Shown here piece by piece: positions 31,575 through 39,483 of a stretch of 64,000 bases of DNA (positions within the stretch are counted from its first letter, which is position 1; every line of letters begins with the position of its first letter). The DNA is from Neisseriaceae bacterium (GTDB lineage Bacteria; Pseudomonadota; Gammaproteobacteria; Burkholderiales; Neisseriaceae). Location: the NCBI GenBank assembly GCA_017934045.1, contig JAGBKK010000027.1, forward strand, positions 1 to 64,000, read 5' to 3'. Position numbers and translations under genes: made by a program. The notes beneath the pieces are model-generated. The model was not told the DNA's origin, searched no databases, and saw only the letters and a list, made by a program, of their open reading frames with translations.

Positions 31575-34277
31575 TTAAACGCGTTCTTCGGGTTCAATCA
31601 GCGATTTGACAATGATGACAATTTCTTCATCGCTGTTAGGGTCGTTGTGTTGAATAAAACCCAATTTTGCCGACATTGCCAACATATTGGTATTGTTGGC
31701 TAACACTTCGCCGTACATGGTTTTGAAGCCTTGACATCGTGCCACATAAAACAGCGAGTTCATCAAAATTGTGGCAATGCCCTTGCCTTGATGAGCGTCC
31801 GACACGGTTACCGCAAATTCGCACGCACTTAAATCAGGGTCGGCGGCGTAGCGAGCAATGCCCAAAATGTCGTGATTTTGGTTAATCATCAGCAACGCCA
31901 TATCGCGGTTGTAATCCAGCCGCGTGAAATTCACCAACACTTCTTCGGATAACTCTTTGATATTTGACATAAATCTTGTGCGGCGGCTTTGTTCGGACAA
32001 ACCACGCACAAAGTTTTGTACGCGTTCGGAATCCAAAGCACGCACGGGGCGAATGCGAACAGGCGTGCCGTCTCGCAACACCACAGATTGTTCAAAATGG
32101 CGTGGATAGGGCATAATCGCTGTGTGTCCGTAAGGTTTATCAGGTACAACGCCACCCAATAATGCCCTTGCGTCTGCCACCATCGCTCCTTGTGGCGACA
32201 AAAGCAAGTCTATGTCTAATTCGGAAATTTCAGGCAATTCGCAAGCAATTTCGGAGACATTAAACAGCACATCATACAATGCGTCTTTATCCACAGGGTG
32301 CATGTGCTTGTAATTGCCCAACATTGCCGACACATTGGCTTGTTCAATCATTTGATTGATAATGGTTTCGGTCAATGGCGGCAAGGCAACCGCACGGTCG
32401 TAAGCAATGTTGCTGCTGGCAGCAAACACAATGGCAGGGCCAAAAATCGGGTCGCGAACAATGCTGATTTTGACTTCACGAATATGGTGTTCAGGCAGCA
32501 TACTTTGAATGCTCACGCCGTCTATGGCGGCGTATGGGGCATTGACCATCACATGATTACACACATCATCGTAGGCTGCGTCTAACTCTTCTTTATTTTG
32601 AATATTCAAAGCAATGCCACCGATATTCGATTTATGCAAAACATCAGGCGAGTCGATTTTTAACGCCACTGGATAGCCGATTAACTCGGCTTGTTTGAAA
32701 GCGTCTTCCTTATCTTTTGCCACTGTGGTGTAATTGCTTTGAATATCAAAACACGCCAATAATTTTTTGGTTAAATATTCCGACAGCACCACTCTGCCTT
32801 GTTCTTTGACTTGGGCAATAATTTCTTTGGCTTTACCCACTTCGTGCGTAATGAACGATGAGCGGTATTTTTCCACATACAAAGAACGCAACATTTTGCG
32901 ATTTTCGTTAAATCGCACCAAATCACGAAACGCATGAATGGCATTTTCAGGTTGAGCAAAGTTCAGGCAGCCTTTATTGGTAAATAATGTTGTGGCTTCT
33001 TCAATTTTTTTACCGCCCACCCACGATAAAAACAGAGGTTTAGGCGATTTTTTTTGCAAATCTGCCATAATTTCGGCGGTTTTTAAGAAGCGTACAGGGT
33101 CATAACCTTGGGGCGAATACAACACCAACACGCCGTCCGTATTGCTATCGTTCAAACACAATTCCACGGCTTGCCCAAACTGTTCTGCTTCTGGCACAGT
33201 GGCTAAATTCAAAGGATTGCCAATTTCCAAATTGGGCAGTTTTTTCGACAAGGCTTGGAAAGTTTTGCTATCAAATTCAGCCAATTCAAGACCATTATCC
33301 ACTGCGTCATCAGCCGCAATCAAGCCTAAACCCAAACCATTACACACAATCGATAATTGATTGCCTTGTGTGCGAAATTTATTGGCTAATGCCCCGACGG
33401 TGTGGAAAATTTGTCCGAAGTTATCACCTTCCAACACCCCAGCTCGTTTCATTGCACTGGCAAACACTTCATTATGCGAAATGGGGTGAGCCACACGGTG
33501 TTCAGGGGAAGAAGTCAGTTTATCCACTCGCCCCGAATGCAAAATCAGCACAGGCTTAATGCGAGAAGCGGCACGCAAGGCACTCATCAAACGGCGACCG
33601 TTCATCGCATGATGAATATGCAAGACAATCGCTTCGGTGGCAGGGTCATTTGCCAAAAAGTCCAACACTTCGCCGTATTCTAAACTGCTGGCTTCCGAAC
33701 CGAACGACATTACCGCCGAAAAACCGATTCGCCGTTCAGCTGCCCAATCCAAAATCGCCGAACACAGGCTGGCTGAATGAGCCACAAACGCCACATTGCC
33801 AGGACGCACCCAATCGCAGTAAGTACTGGCGTTAATGCCCGCAGGCGGACGAATTACCCCAAAAAAAGTCGGACCAATTAAACGAATGCCCAAACGGCGT
33901 GCCATACGCGTGGCAACAAAAATGGTTTGTGCGTCATCACTTTGTTCGTCCTGCGGTTTAATAAATACCGCAAAGGTAACGCCTGCTTCCTTACAATCGC
34001 TTAAAATTTCGGTATAAGCCGCAGGTGGTGTAGCCACAATCACCATATCAGGCGGTTCAGGCAAGTCCTGCAAGCGTTCCACACAAGGCAGGCTATACAC
34101 CGTTTTGTATTTGGGATTGACAGGCGACAGATGCAAATCTTCATTATTGCTGGCTAATTTACCCACCATTAAATTAGAAAAAACCGTCTGCCCCAAAGAA
34201 TTGGGGCGTTCTGATGCACCCACAATCGCAATATGCGTGGGTGAAAATAAGGGTTCAAGATAATGTTTGTATCGCAT
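31575..34277 (-). CDS. PatZ/YfiQ-like acyl-CoA-synthetase-domain GNAT acetyltransferase
   Basis: 900-residue protein with an NDP-forming acyl-CoA synthetase-like region (MRYKHYLEPLFSPTHIAIVG, IRLIGPTFFGVIRP, CoA-binding and ATP-grasp parts, GYPVALKIDSPDVLHKSNIG). A C-terminal GNAT domain follows (VTVSDAHQGKGIATILMNSL). In enterobacteria PatZ acetylates acetyl-CoA synthetase and other lysines. The ATG at 34277 was chosen because GGAGGGGG lies just upstream; an in-frame start 57 bases earlier lacks this. It converges on the Nudix gene. The catalytic His of the synthetase domain was not verified. Confidence 0.92.
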   Translation of the reverse strand: MRYKHYLEPLFSPTHIAIVGASERPNSLGQTVFSNLMVGKLASNNEDLHLSPVNPKYKTVYSLPCVERLQDLPEPPDMVIVATPPAAYTEILSDCKEAGVTFAVFIKPQDEQSDDAQTIFVATRMARRLGIRLIGPTFFGVIRPPAGINASTYCDWVRPGNVAFVAHSASLCSAILDWAAERRIGFSAVMSFGSEASSLEYGEVLDFLANDPATEAIVLHIHHAMNGRRLMSALRAASRIKPVLILHSGRVDKLTSSPEHRVAHPISHNEVFASAMKRAGVLEGDNFGQIFHTVGALANKFRTQGNQLSIVCNGLGLGLIAADDAVDNGLELAEFDSKTFQALSKKLPNLEIGNPLNLATVPEAEQFGQAVELCLNDSNTDGVLVLYSPQGYDPVRFLKTAEIMADLQKKSPKPLFLSWVGGKKIEEATTLFTNKGCLNFAQPENAIHAFRDLVRFNENRKMLRSLYVEKYRSSFITHEVGKAKEIIAQVKEQGRVVLSEYLTKKLLACFDIQSNYTTVAKDKEDAFKQAELIGYPVALKIDSPDVLHKSNIGGIALNIQNKEELDAAYDDVCNHVMVNAPYAAIDGVSIQSMLPEHHIREVKISIVRDPIFGPAIVFAASSNIAYDRAVALPPLTETIINQMIEQANVSAMLGNYKHMHPVDKDALYDVLFNVSEIACELPEISELDIDLLLSPQGAMVADARALLGGVVPDKPYGHTAIMPYPRHFEQSVVLRDGTPVRIRPVRALDSERVQNFVRGLSEQSRRTRFMSNIKELSEEVLVNFTRLDYNRDMALLMINQNHDILGIARYAADPDLSACEFAVTVSDAHQGKGIATILMNSLFYVARCQGFKTMYGEVLANNTNMLAMSAKLGFIQHNDPNSDEEIVIIVKSLIEPEERV

Positions 34278-34292
34278 AACCCCCTCCGATGA

Positions 34293-34363
34293 ATAGTCTA
34301 TGATTGCGTGGTTTGTGTCGTCATTGCACGGCAAAACAAGTGTTGTTCGTGAAATCGACTATA
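34293..34363. repeat. Possible decayed Correia-like element upstream of the PatZ-like gene
   Basis: AATAGTCTATGATT on the left and AAATCGACTATA on the right are partly inverted (about 8 of 11). The interior has a CACGGCAAAACAAG segment. The match is weak, and it is listed because the TATAGTCGATTT end equals those of the full copies. Confidence 0.35.
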
Positions 34364-34490
34364 TTAAAACGCTTTCATTATCGCACAAAATGAGGGGTTT
34401 TAGTTGCACTGCACAAAAAAATAGGCTTGATTTTTTATATCTTATTGATATTTATAGAAATTAAGTTTTTTCAGGCAGCCTAAAAAAGGG

Positions 34491-35189
34491 TTATTCTGCC
34501 AAGCCGTATTGTTTTTTGCGGCGTAAATTGCGTTGATGAGAATGTTCTTTTTGCTGTTGCAAAGCCTGTTGGCGTAATGCGTCCGATTGTGTGGCAATGC
34601 GTTTTTTGCTGTGTTGTGCCGCTTGTTGCAATAATTGCGTCATATTCACAGGCGTTTGGGTGTTGTGCTGATGTTCAGGCTGCCTGAATATTTGTGTTTG
34701 TTGATAACGCAAGCGTGCGTGTTCGGCGGCGGCTTGTTGTGGGTTTTTATGTGAAGATAAAAAGCGGTTGCGTGGTAAAAATTTATCTTTAACTTCAATC
34801 GCTTGCATACAATCCGTAGGGCAAACAGGCAAGCACAAGCCACAGCCTGTGCATTCGTTTTCAATCACCGTGTGCATTAACTTGGCAGCACCACTAATGG
34901 CATGCACAGGGCAAGCGGTAAGGCACTTGGTGCAAGCAATACAGCCGTCTTCGTCTATGCGAATGATAAATTTTGTTTCATCGGCGATGGTTTGATACAC
35001 AGGCAAATCGGCGATTTCGGCAATTTGCCGTGCCACGCTATCGCCGCCGACAAGGCATAAATTCGCCTGCGTGGTGCGATACGCCAAGGCTTTGGCATAA
35101 GCCGCACAATCGGCAAAACCACAACGGCGACATTGCGTTTGCGGTAGAATTTGTTCGATTTTTTGGATAATATCTTGTTTTGATTTCAT
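34491..35189 (-). CDS. RnfB-like electron transport iron-sulfur protein
   Basis: 232-residue ferredoxin. An N-terminal 4Fe-4S domain has CRRCGFADCAAYAKAL and a distal Cys in NLCLVGGDS. Two bacterial ferredoxin motifs follow, CIACTKCLTACP and CTGCGLCLPVCP. A long basic, Gln-rich tail completes it. This is the RnfB/RsxB layout without the N-terminal membrane helix, a form common in beta-proteobacteria. The other Rnf subunits are not nearby, so its partner is unknown. A DUS in the tail is read as FRQPEH. It lies downstream of rsmA, separated by the second triple-hairpin element. Confidence 0.88.
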   Translation of the reverse strand: MKSKQDIIQKIEQILPQTQCRRCGFADCAAYAKALAYRTTQANLCLVGGDSVARQIAEIADLPVYQTIADETKFIIRIDEDGCIACTKCLTACPVHAISGAAKLMHTVIENECTGCGLCLPVCPTDCMQAIEVKDKFLPRNRFLSSHKNPQQAAAEHARLRYQQTQIFRQPEHQHNTQTPVNMTQLLQQAAQHSKKRIATQSDALRQQALQQQKEHSHQRNLRRKKQYGLAE

Positions 35190-35250
35190 TTTTTATACAC
35201 ATATATTTTTCAGGCTGCCTGAAACTTAATTTTAACTTCGTTGAAATTAC

Positions 35251-35319
35251 GGTTTATTTGCTTCGCAAACCTTTTATTTACTTCGCAAATAAAGGTTGAT
35301 ACTTCGTATCAACTAAACC
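35251..35319 (+). repeat. Triple-hairpin element, copy 2
   Basis: Hairpins TTTGC-TTC-GCAAA, TTTATTTAC-TTC-GCAAATAAA (one A-C mismatch) and GTTGATAC-TTC-GTATCAAC lie between GGTTT (35251-35255) and AAACC (35315-35319). It aligns end to end with the reverse strand of copy 1, and both continue as CTTATTTT. Four of eight pairs in the third stem differ between copies, all compensated. A fourth hairpin, ATTTTAAC-TTC-GTTGAAAT (35229-35247), precedes it after a DUS. Its right end forms the last codons and stop of rsmA. Confidence 0.75.
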
Positions 35320-36092
35320 TTATTTTTCTCCACCAAATCATTCGACAACGCTACAAACTGTTGCGGTGTGATATTTTCAGGTCGCACAGACGGCTCAATG
35401 CCTGCGTTTAATAAATCATCATCATCTGCCCACCCTTTGAGATTATTGCGAATGGTTTTTCGCCGCATACTGAATGCTTGGGTTAATAATTGCGAAAAAT
35501 GGTTGAAATTGTGTGCTACACCTATGCGTCCTATATCCGTAATCATACGCACCACCGCCGAATCCACTTTGGGGGCAGGGTCAAACGCTGTGGGCGGCAC
35601 GGCGATAATTTCTTCCATCGCAAAAAAATACTGCAAAGCCACACTTAAACGCCCATAATGTTTGCTGTTGGGTTCGGCACACATACGGCTAACCACTTCT
35701 TTTTGCAACATAAAGTGCATTTCCGAAATTTCATCGGCATAGTGTGCCAAGTGAAACAGCAAGGGCGTGGAAATATTATACGGCAAATTGCCGACAATTT
35801 TTTTTGTGCCACGAATTTGGGCAAAGTCGAATTTTAAAACATCGCCCGAATAAATGGTCAGTTTATCTGCAAAGGGTTGATTTTTCAGATATTCAATAAT
35901 ATCTCGATCAATTTCAATCACCGCTAAATGTTTCAGGCAGGTGCAAAGTGGGCGGGTCAAAGCCCCCAAACCTGGACCGATTTCCACAACAATATCATCA
36001 GGTTGTGGGTTAATTGCTTGAATAATGGCGTGAATAATGTGCGTGTCGTGCAGAAAATTCTGCCCAAAGCGTTTGCGTGCGGTGTGGTTCAT
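35313..36092 (-). CDS. rsmA: 16S rRNA dimethyladenosine transferase RsmA (KsgA)
   Basis: Methylates two adjacent adenines in the 3' hairpin of 16S rRNA during small-subunit assembly. The 259-residue protein starts [12 protein letters not shown] and carries the SAM motif [13 protein letters not shown], the acidic IEIDRDI segment, the NLPYNIS catalytic motif and the C-terminal [10 protein letters not shown]. The final Lys-Val and stop are encoded by the end of the second triple-hairpin element, so the C-terminus was probably set by that insertion. A DUS lies upstream of the start. Confidence 0.97.
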   Translation of the reverse strand: MNHTARKRFGQNFLHDTHIIHAIIQAINPQPDDIVVEIGPGLGALTRPLCTCLKHLAVIEIDRDIIEYLKNQPFADKLTIYSGDVLKFDFAQIRGTKKIVGNLPYNISTPLLFHLAHYADEISEMHFMLQKEVVSRMCAEPNSKHYGRLSVALQYFFAMEEIIAVPPTAFDPAPKVDSAVVRMITDIGRIGVAHNFNHFSQLLTQAFSMRRKTIRNNLKGWADDDDLLNAGIEPSVRPENITPQQFVALSNDLVEKNKV

Positions 36093-36333
36093 TTTTGTTT
36101 CATCAAAGCAAAATTAAATAGCGATTGTGCCATAAATTATTTCAGGCTGCCTGAAAAACACCGATAACGCAAGAATTTTTGATAGAAATCATTGCACTTT
36201 CCCAATAACATTTTCAGGCTGCCTGAAATAAATAAGAATTATTTTTATTTATATGTTATAATGCAAACAAAATTCGCTATCAATAATAATATTTCTATTT
36301 GATATTTCAATAATTTTTTAGGAGTTTTTGATA

Positions 36334-36528
36334 ATGTATGTTTGTTTATGTTATGGCGTAACCGCCGATGAAATTCGCCAGCAGTCGGCACAAGGGGCAA
36401 GTGTGCAGGATATTCAAAACACACTCAAAGCAGGTAAATGTTGCGGTTGCTGTATGGACGAAGTCAAAAGCGTGCATTGCCATGCTCAAAAAACGCACTG
36501 TGCCAATAAATTGCCACAGGCTGCCTGA
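36334..36528 (+). CDS. bfd: Bacterioferritin-associated ferredoxin Bfd
   Basis: Small [2Fe-2S] protein that reduces bacterioferritin to release stored iron. Cys ligands lie in MYVCLCYGVT and GKCCGCC, and the 64-residue length fits. I chose the ATG at 36334, nine bases after GGAG; an in-frame TTG two codons earlier is unlikely. The C-terminus has extra cysteines and ends LPQAA, where QAA and the stop come from a DUS. It is first in a bfd-bfrA-bfrB cluster. The upstream region is very AT-rich, with a TATAAT near 36255 and Fur-like AT motifs that I could not resolve. Confidence 0.95.
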   Translation: MYVCLCYGVTADEIRQQSAQGASVQDIQNTLKAGKCCGCCMDEVKSVHCHAQKTHCANKLPQAA

Positions 36529-36590
36529 AATTGTTTTTCATCAAAACTGTTGCAGATAGCCATATTTGAACCTATGTTTTTGATTATAAT

Positions 36591-36613
36591 GCGGTGCAAT
36601 ACCGCTTTTTTTT
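36591..36613 (+). terminator. Terminator between bfd and bfrA
   Basis: GCGGT-GCAAT-ACCGC followed by eight T. It lies 62 bases past bfd, so bfrA may depend on read-through or its own start. A TATAAT directly precedes it (36585-36590) without a good -35. Confidence 0.7.
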
Positions 36614-36637
36614 CACCCAAATTAAGGAGCATACCAA

Positions 36638-37102
36638 ATGAACGGCGACACACAAGTGATTGATTATTTAAACAAACTTTTGGCAGGCGAGTTAATGGCT
36701 CGCGACCAATATTTCATTCATTCGCGAATGTATCGTGAATGGGGTTACCACAAATTGTTTGAACATTTGGATCACGAAATGGGCGAAGAAACGCAACATG
36801 CAGACGCACTCATCACCCGCATTTTAATGTTGGGCGGCACGCCTGATATGACCCCTGAACCCTTAAATGTGGGCAAAACCGTGCCAGAAATGTTGCAGTC
36901 TGATTTAGCGGTAGAATTGTCGGTACGCGATGCACTCAAACAAGGTATGGTGCTGTGTGAAAAAGCTTTGGATTTTGTATCGCGTGATTTGCTGTTGGCA
37001 CAACTCAAAGACACCGAAGAAGACCACGCCCACTGGTTAGAGCAACAATTACGATTGATTGACGCTATGGGATTGCCCAACTATCTGCAACTTATGCAAT
37101 AA
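36638..37102 (+). CDS. bfrA: Bacterioferritin subunit with ferroxidase centre (BfrA-type)
   Basis: 154-residue subunit of the 24-mer iron store. Ferroxidase ligands are present: Glu18 ([12 protein letters not shown]), Glu51 and His54 (GEETQHAD), Glu94 (AVELSV) and the Glu/His pair in TEEDHAHW. The haem-binding Met52 is replaced by Thr. It can therefore oxidise iron but should not bind haem itself. Neisseria are known to build mixed shells from two Bfr subunits. The start has AAGGAGCATACCAA upstream, and the next gene follows after 12 bases. Confidence 0.95.
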   Translation: MNGDTQVIDYLNKLLAGELMARDQYFIHSRMYREWGYHKLFEHLDHEMGEETQHADALITRILMLGGTPDMTPEPLNVGKTVPEMLQSDLAVELSVRDALKQGMVLCEKALDFVSRDLLLAQLKDTEEDHAHWLEQQLRLIDAMGLPNYLQLMQ

Positions 37103-37114
37103 CAGGGGGTGCGT

Positions 37115-37582
37115 ATGAAAGTTGAAACGCCTGCGATTAACGCACTCAATCAAAGTGTGGCGTTAAGCCTGATTGCCATCAATCAATATTTTATGCACGC
37201 CAAGATATTGAATTATCAAGGTTTTTGTGAGTTAGGTAAAAAAGCCTACAAACGCTCGATTGAGTGTATGAAAGAATGCGACCGCCTGTCCGAACGCTTG
37301 CTGTTATTAGAAAACACGCCTGATTTGCAAAATTTAGGCACCCTGAAAATCGGCAAAAGTGTAGCGGAAATGATTGCCTGCGACTTGGATTTGGAAAACC
37401 GCCGTATCACCGCGTTTCGCAAAGGCATTGAAGCCTGCGGCAGTGTGCGTGATTTTGTGTCGCGTGATATTCTGTTGTCATTTTTGCAAGCATGCGAAGA
37501 TTATGCGGACGATTTGGAAACGCAACAATCGCTGATTGCCGAAATGGGCGTGAATAATTATCTGCAAAGCATTGTTGGATAA
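37115..37582 (+). CDS. bfrB: Bacterioferritin subunit with haem ligand but degenerate ferroxidase site (BfrB-type)
   Basis: 155-residue partner of the preceding subunit. Met52 is kept (IECMKECD), but the ferroxidase residues are lost: position 18 is Ser, 51 is Cys, 54 is Glu, and the late His is Tyr (CEDYADD). The shell would thus gain haem from this subunit and iron oxidation from its partner. Extra cysteines (CEL, ECMKEC, EACGSV, QACED) are unusual for the family. ATG at 37115 follows AGGGGG; a GTG two codons upstream is possible. It ends at a strong bidirectional terminator. Confidence 0.93.
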   Translation: MKVETPAINALNQSVALSLIAINQYFMHAKILNYQGFCELGKKAYKRSIECMKECDRLSERLLLLENTPDLQNLGTLKIGKSVAEMIACDLDLENRRITAFRKGIEACGSVRDFVSRDILLSFLQACEDYADDLETQQSLIAEMGVNNYLQSIVG

Positions 37583-37584
37583 AG

Positions 37585-37619
37585 AAAAAATCACTATCTT
37601 TAAGATAGTGATTTTTTTT
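37585..37619. terminator. Bidirectional terminator between bfrB and 5-formyl-THF cyclo-ligase gene
   Basis: AAAAAATCACTATCTT and AAGATAGTGATTTTTT form a long stem with A and T runs on both sides. On the reverse strand the stem also encodes the last residues (KKSLS) and stop of the cyclo-ligase. A DUS adjoins it. Confidence 0.9.
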
Positions 37620-38151
37620 CAGGCTGCCTGAACGTATAAATTTTTTCTTCGCAAATAAATGCGTCTAATGCTTTATCGTGTTGTTCTGTAATGATTTTAT
37701 CAACCATTTGACAAGTAAAGCCCACGCCCACTGTGTGCGGTTTGCCGTGTTGGGCGTAAGACAAGGACGAATCATAAAATCCGCCGCCCTGCCCCAAGCG
37801 AAAGCCGTTTTTATCTATGCCAATCAAAGGAATCAACGCCACCGCCATATCTTCAATACGGTATTTCTTGGCGTGGCGTTGATTTTTTCTGCCCCATTTT
37901 ACAAACCACAGGCGGCGGCTGTTTTTGTCTATAAGTGGTTCAAATATTTGTATTTTTTTCTTTAAGGCAGCCTGAATAAACGCCGACAAATCCACTTCAC
38001 TACCCACCGCACGATACACCGCAATTTTGCGATGTCGTTGCAAATACGCTTTTAACCGCTCACAAATTTGGCAACTTGCCTGTTTTCTAAAAGACAAAGG
38101 CAAGTTTTTGCGTTGATTGCGTAATTGTTGGCGTTGTTGGTGTTTATTCAT
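37600..38151 (-). CDS. 5-formyltetrahydrofolate cyclo-ligase
   Basis: Converts 5-formyl-THF to 5,10-methenyl-THF with ATP. The 183-residue protein has the basic N-terminus MNKHQQRQQLRNQRK, VYRAVGSEVDLSAF, the signature LIGIDKNGFRLGQGGGFYD and the ALDAFICEEKIYT end. The final twelve residues, ending FRQPEKKSLS, are encoded by a DUS followed by the terminator stem, so the native stop has probably been lost and replaced. It converges on bfrB. In many bacteria this gene (ygfA) neighbours zapA and 6S RNA, but neither is seen here. Confidence 0.93.
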   Translation of the reverse strand: MNKHQQRQQLRNQRKNLPLSFRKQASCQICERLKAYLQRHRKIAVYRAVGSEVDLSAFIQAALKKKIQIFEPLIDKNSRRLWFVKWGRKNQRHAKKYRIEDMAVALIPLIGIDKNGFRLGQGGGFYDSSLSYAQHGKPHTVGVGFTCQMVDKIITEQHDKALDAFICEEKIYTFRQPEKKSLS

Positions 38152-38184
38152 TATTCAGGCTGCCTGAAAATATTTTTATGGCTG

Positions 38185-39150
38185 TTAATTATTTAATTTT
38201 TGTGATAAACGGAAATTAAATTCTTCTTTTATTTCTTTTATCCATTTTTCGCGTTTTTCAAAAAATTCTTTGTTTTCCTTTTCATATCCTGGATTATTAT
38301 CTAAATATTGAGCCAAATTTCCGTCTGATTGCGGATGCCACCAAATATGTTTTTTGTCGTTGGCAAAAAAGTTATGTTGTACAATATGATCAATATTTTT
38401 TAGATTTATTTGTTTGTAGAAAAACCCAGTAAATTTAACAAGTTGTTCTTCATTAAATTCAAAAACTCGTATGTATGATTTTATTTCTCCATTTTTGGAA
38501 TTAAAATAAAATTCAGTTAATTTTGGCGTGTCTGATAAATCATAAATATATACACCATCTTTATTTTCATTTTCATCGTAACCAAATGAAAACATTTTTT
38601 TATCTTTTACATTCCAATATGTTAATTTTTCTATTTTTTGTTCTTTATTATAATAAAGTTCAATCAAACTATCTTTTTCTTTTTCACTGTTAAGAAATGA
38701 ATTACAATAGTTAATATCTCGTTCAATAAACGGCTCAAACTGTTTATTGCCATTTGCGTGAAAATCTTGTACAGCACAATAGCCGTTTGCTGTTTTACCC
38801 AAAACCACACGATAATAATCGGCTACGCTTTTATCATTAGTTAAAGGAAAAAAATTTTTACCGTCTTTGTCTTTTTTCTTGACAAAATAATAAGTGGTTT
38901 TGCTGTCTTTCTCGACAATTTTACTGTTGATATATGCTAAATTTTCCGCAATTTTGGCTTGAATTTCGGCATTTGTAGGAAATTCAGGTGGTTGTGGAGC
39001 AGTTAGTGGCGGTAAAACGATTACCCGTTTTTCTTTTCCTTCGATTTTGTTCTTTATGTTGAAATAGTTTTTGGTGGCTTCTTCTTTGGAACAAGCAGTT
39101 AAAGAGAAAGCCAAAACAAGGGCAATCACGCTGAATATGCGTTTCATCAT
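38185..39150 (-). CDS. Putative lipoprotein, unknown
   Basis: 321-residue lipoprotein. The signal peptide MMKRIFSVIALVLAFSLTAC ends in a clear lipobox. The start at 39150 is chosen for the AGGAGAGTGT ribosome site; an upstream in-frame extension would hide the signal. The mature part is rich in Lys, Asp, Tyr and Phe, with repeated short strand-like segments (LIELYYNKEQKIEKLTYW, TEFYFNSKNGEIKSYIRV) like those of proteins that track text-like beta repeats. I recognise no family. The DNA is AT-richer than its neighbours, which suggests acquisition or relaxed selection. Confidence 0.78.
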   Translation of the reverse strand: MMKRIFSVIALVLAFSLTACSKEEATKNYFNIKNKIEGKEKRVIVLPPLTAPQPPEFPTNAEIQAKIAENLAYINSKIVEKDSKTTYYFVKKKDKDGKNFFPLTNDKSVADYYRVVLGKTANGYCAVQDFHANGNKQFEPFIERDINYCNSFLNSEKEKDSLIELYYNKEQKIEKLTYWNVKDKKMFSFGYDENENKDGVYIYDLSDTPKLTEFYFNSKNGEIKSYIRVFEFNEEQLVKFTGFFYKQINLKNIDHIVQHNFFANDKKHIWWHPQSDGNLAQYLDNNPGYEKENKEFFEKREKWIKEIKEEFNFRLSQKLNN

Positions 39151-39321
39151 ACACTCTCCTAAAAAATTGATAAATAACGAAAATAAACAGGATTGAATGT
39201 ATCGCAATTTCCACACACACCGCAAGCAGATAATGAGAAAAAATCAATAATTGCCATTTTGTGTGATAAATAATGCAACACAATAAACATTCAGGCAACC
39301 TGAAAACCTTATTCAAAAATA

Positions 39322-39442
39322 TTTGCTGTCATTGCGAACATTGCTAACAGCAATGCGTACGCAATCTCCTTGCTATGGAATGTCCGTTTTTCATAACAGA
39401 AAGATTACTATGCCTTATGGCACGGCTCAAAATGACAGCAAA
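39322..39442. mobile_element. MITE-like element with 12-bp perfect inverted ends (GTCATTGCGA family, copy 4)
   Basis: TTTGCTGTCATT and AATGACAGCAAA are perfect inverted ends 121 bp apart. The left part, GTCATTGCGAAC, the stem ATTGCT-AAC-AGCAAT and GCAATCTCC, is the same core as the copies at 3651, 20542 and 30491. This copy suggests that the whole family is a miniature mobile element whose right end is often lost. No transposase is in the window. It fills most of the 39151-39483 gap; the rest holds DUS variants near 39290 and 39446. Confidence 0.6.
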
Positions 39443-39483
39443 GGTTTTCAGGCTGCCTGAACGGTATCATTACCGCTACGCCC

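Noticed and set aside
36236..36310. Fur box upstream of bfd
   Set aside because: The region is so AT-rich that several weak matches occur; none is convincing, although Fur control of bfd would be expected.
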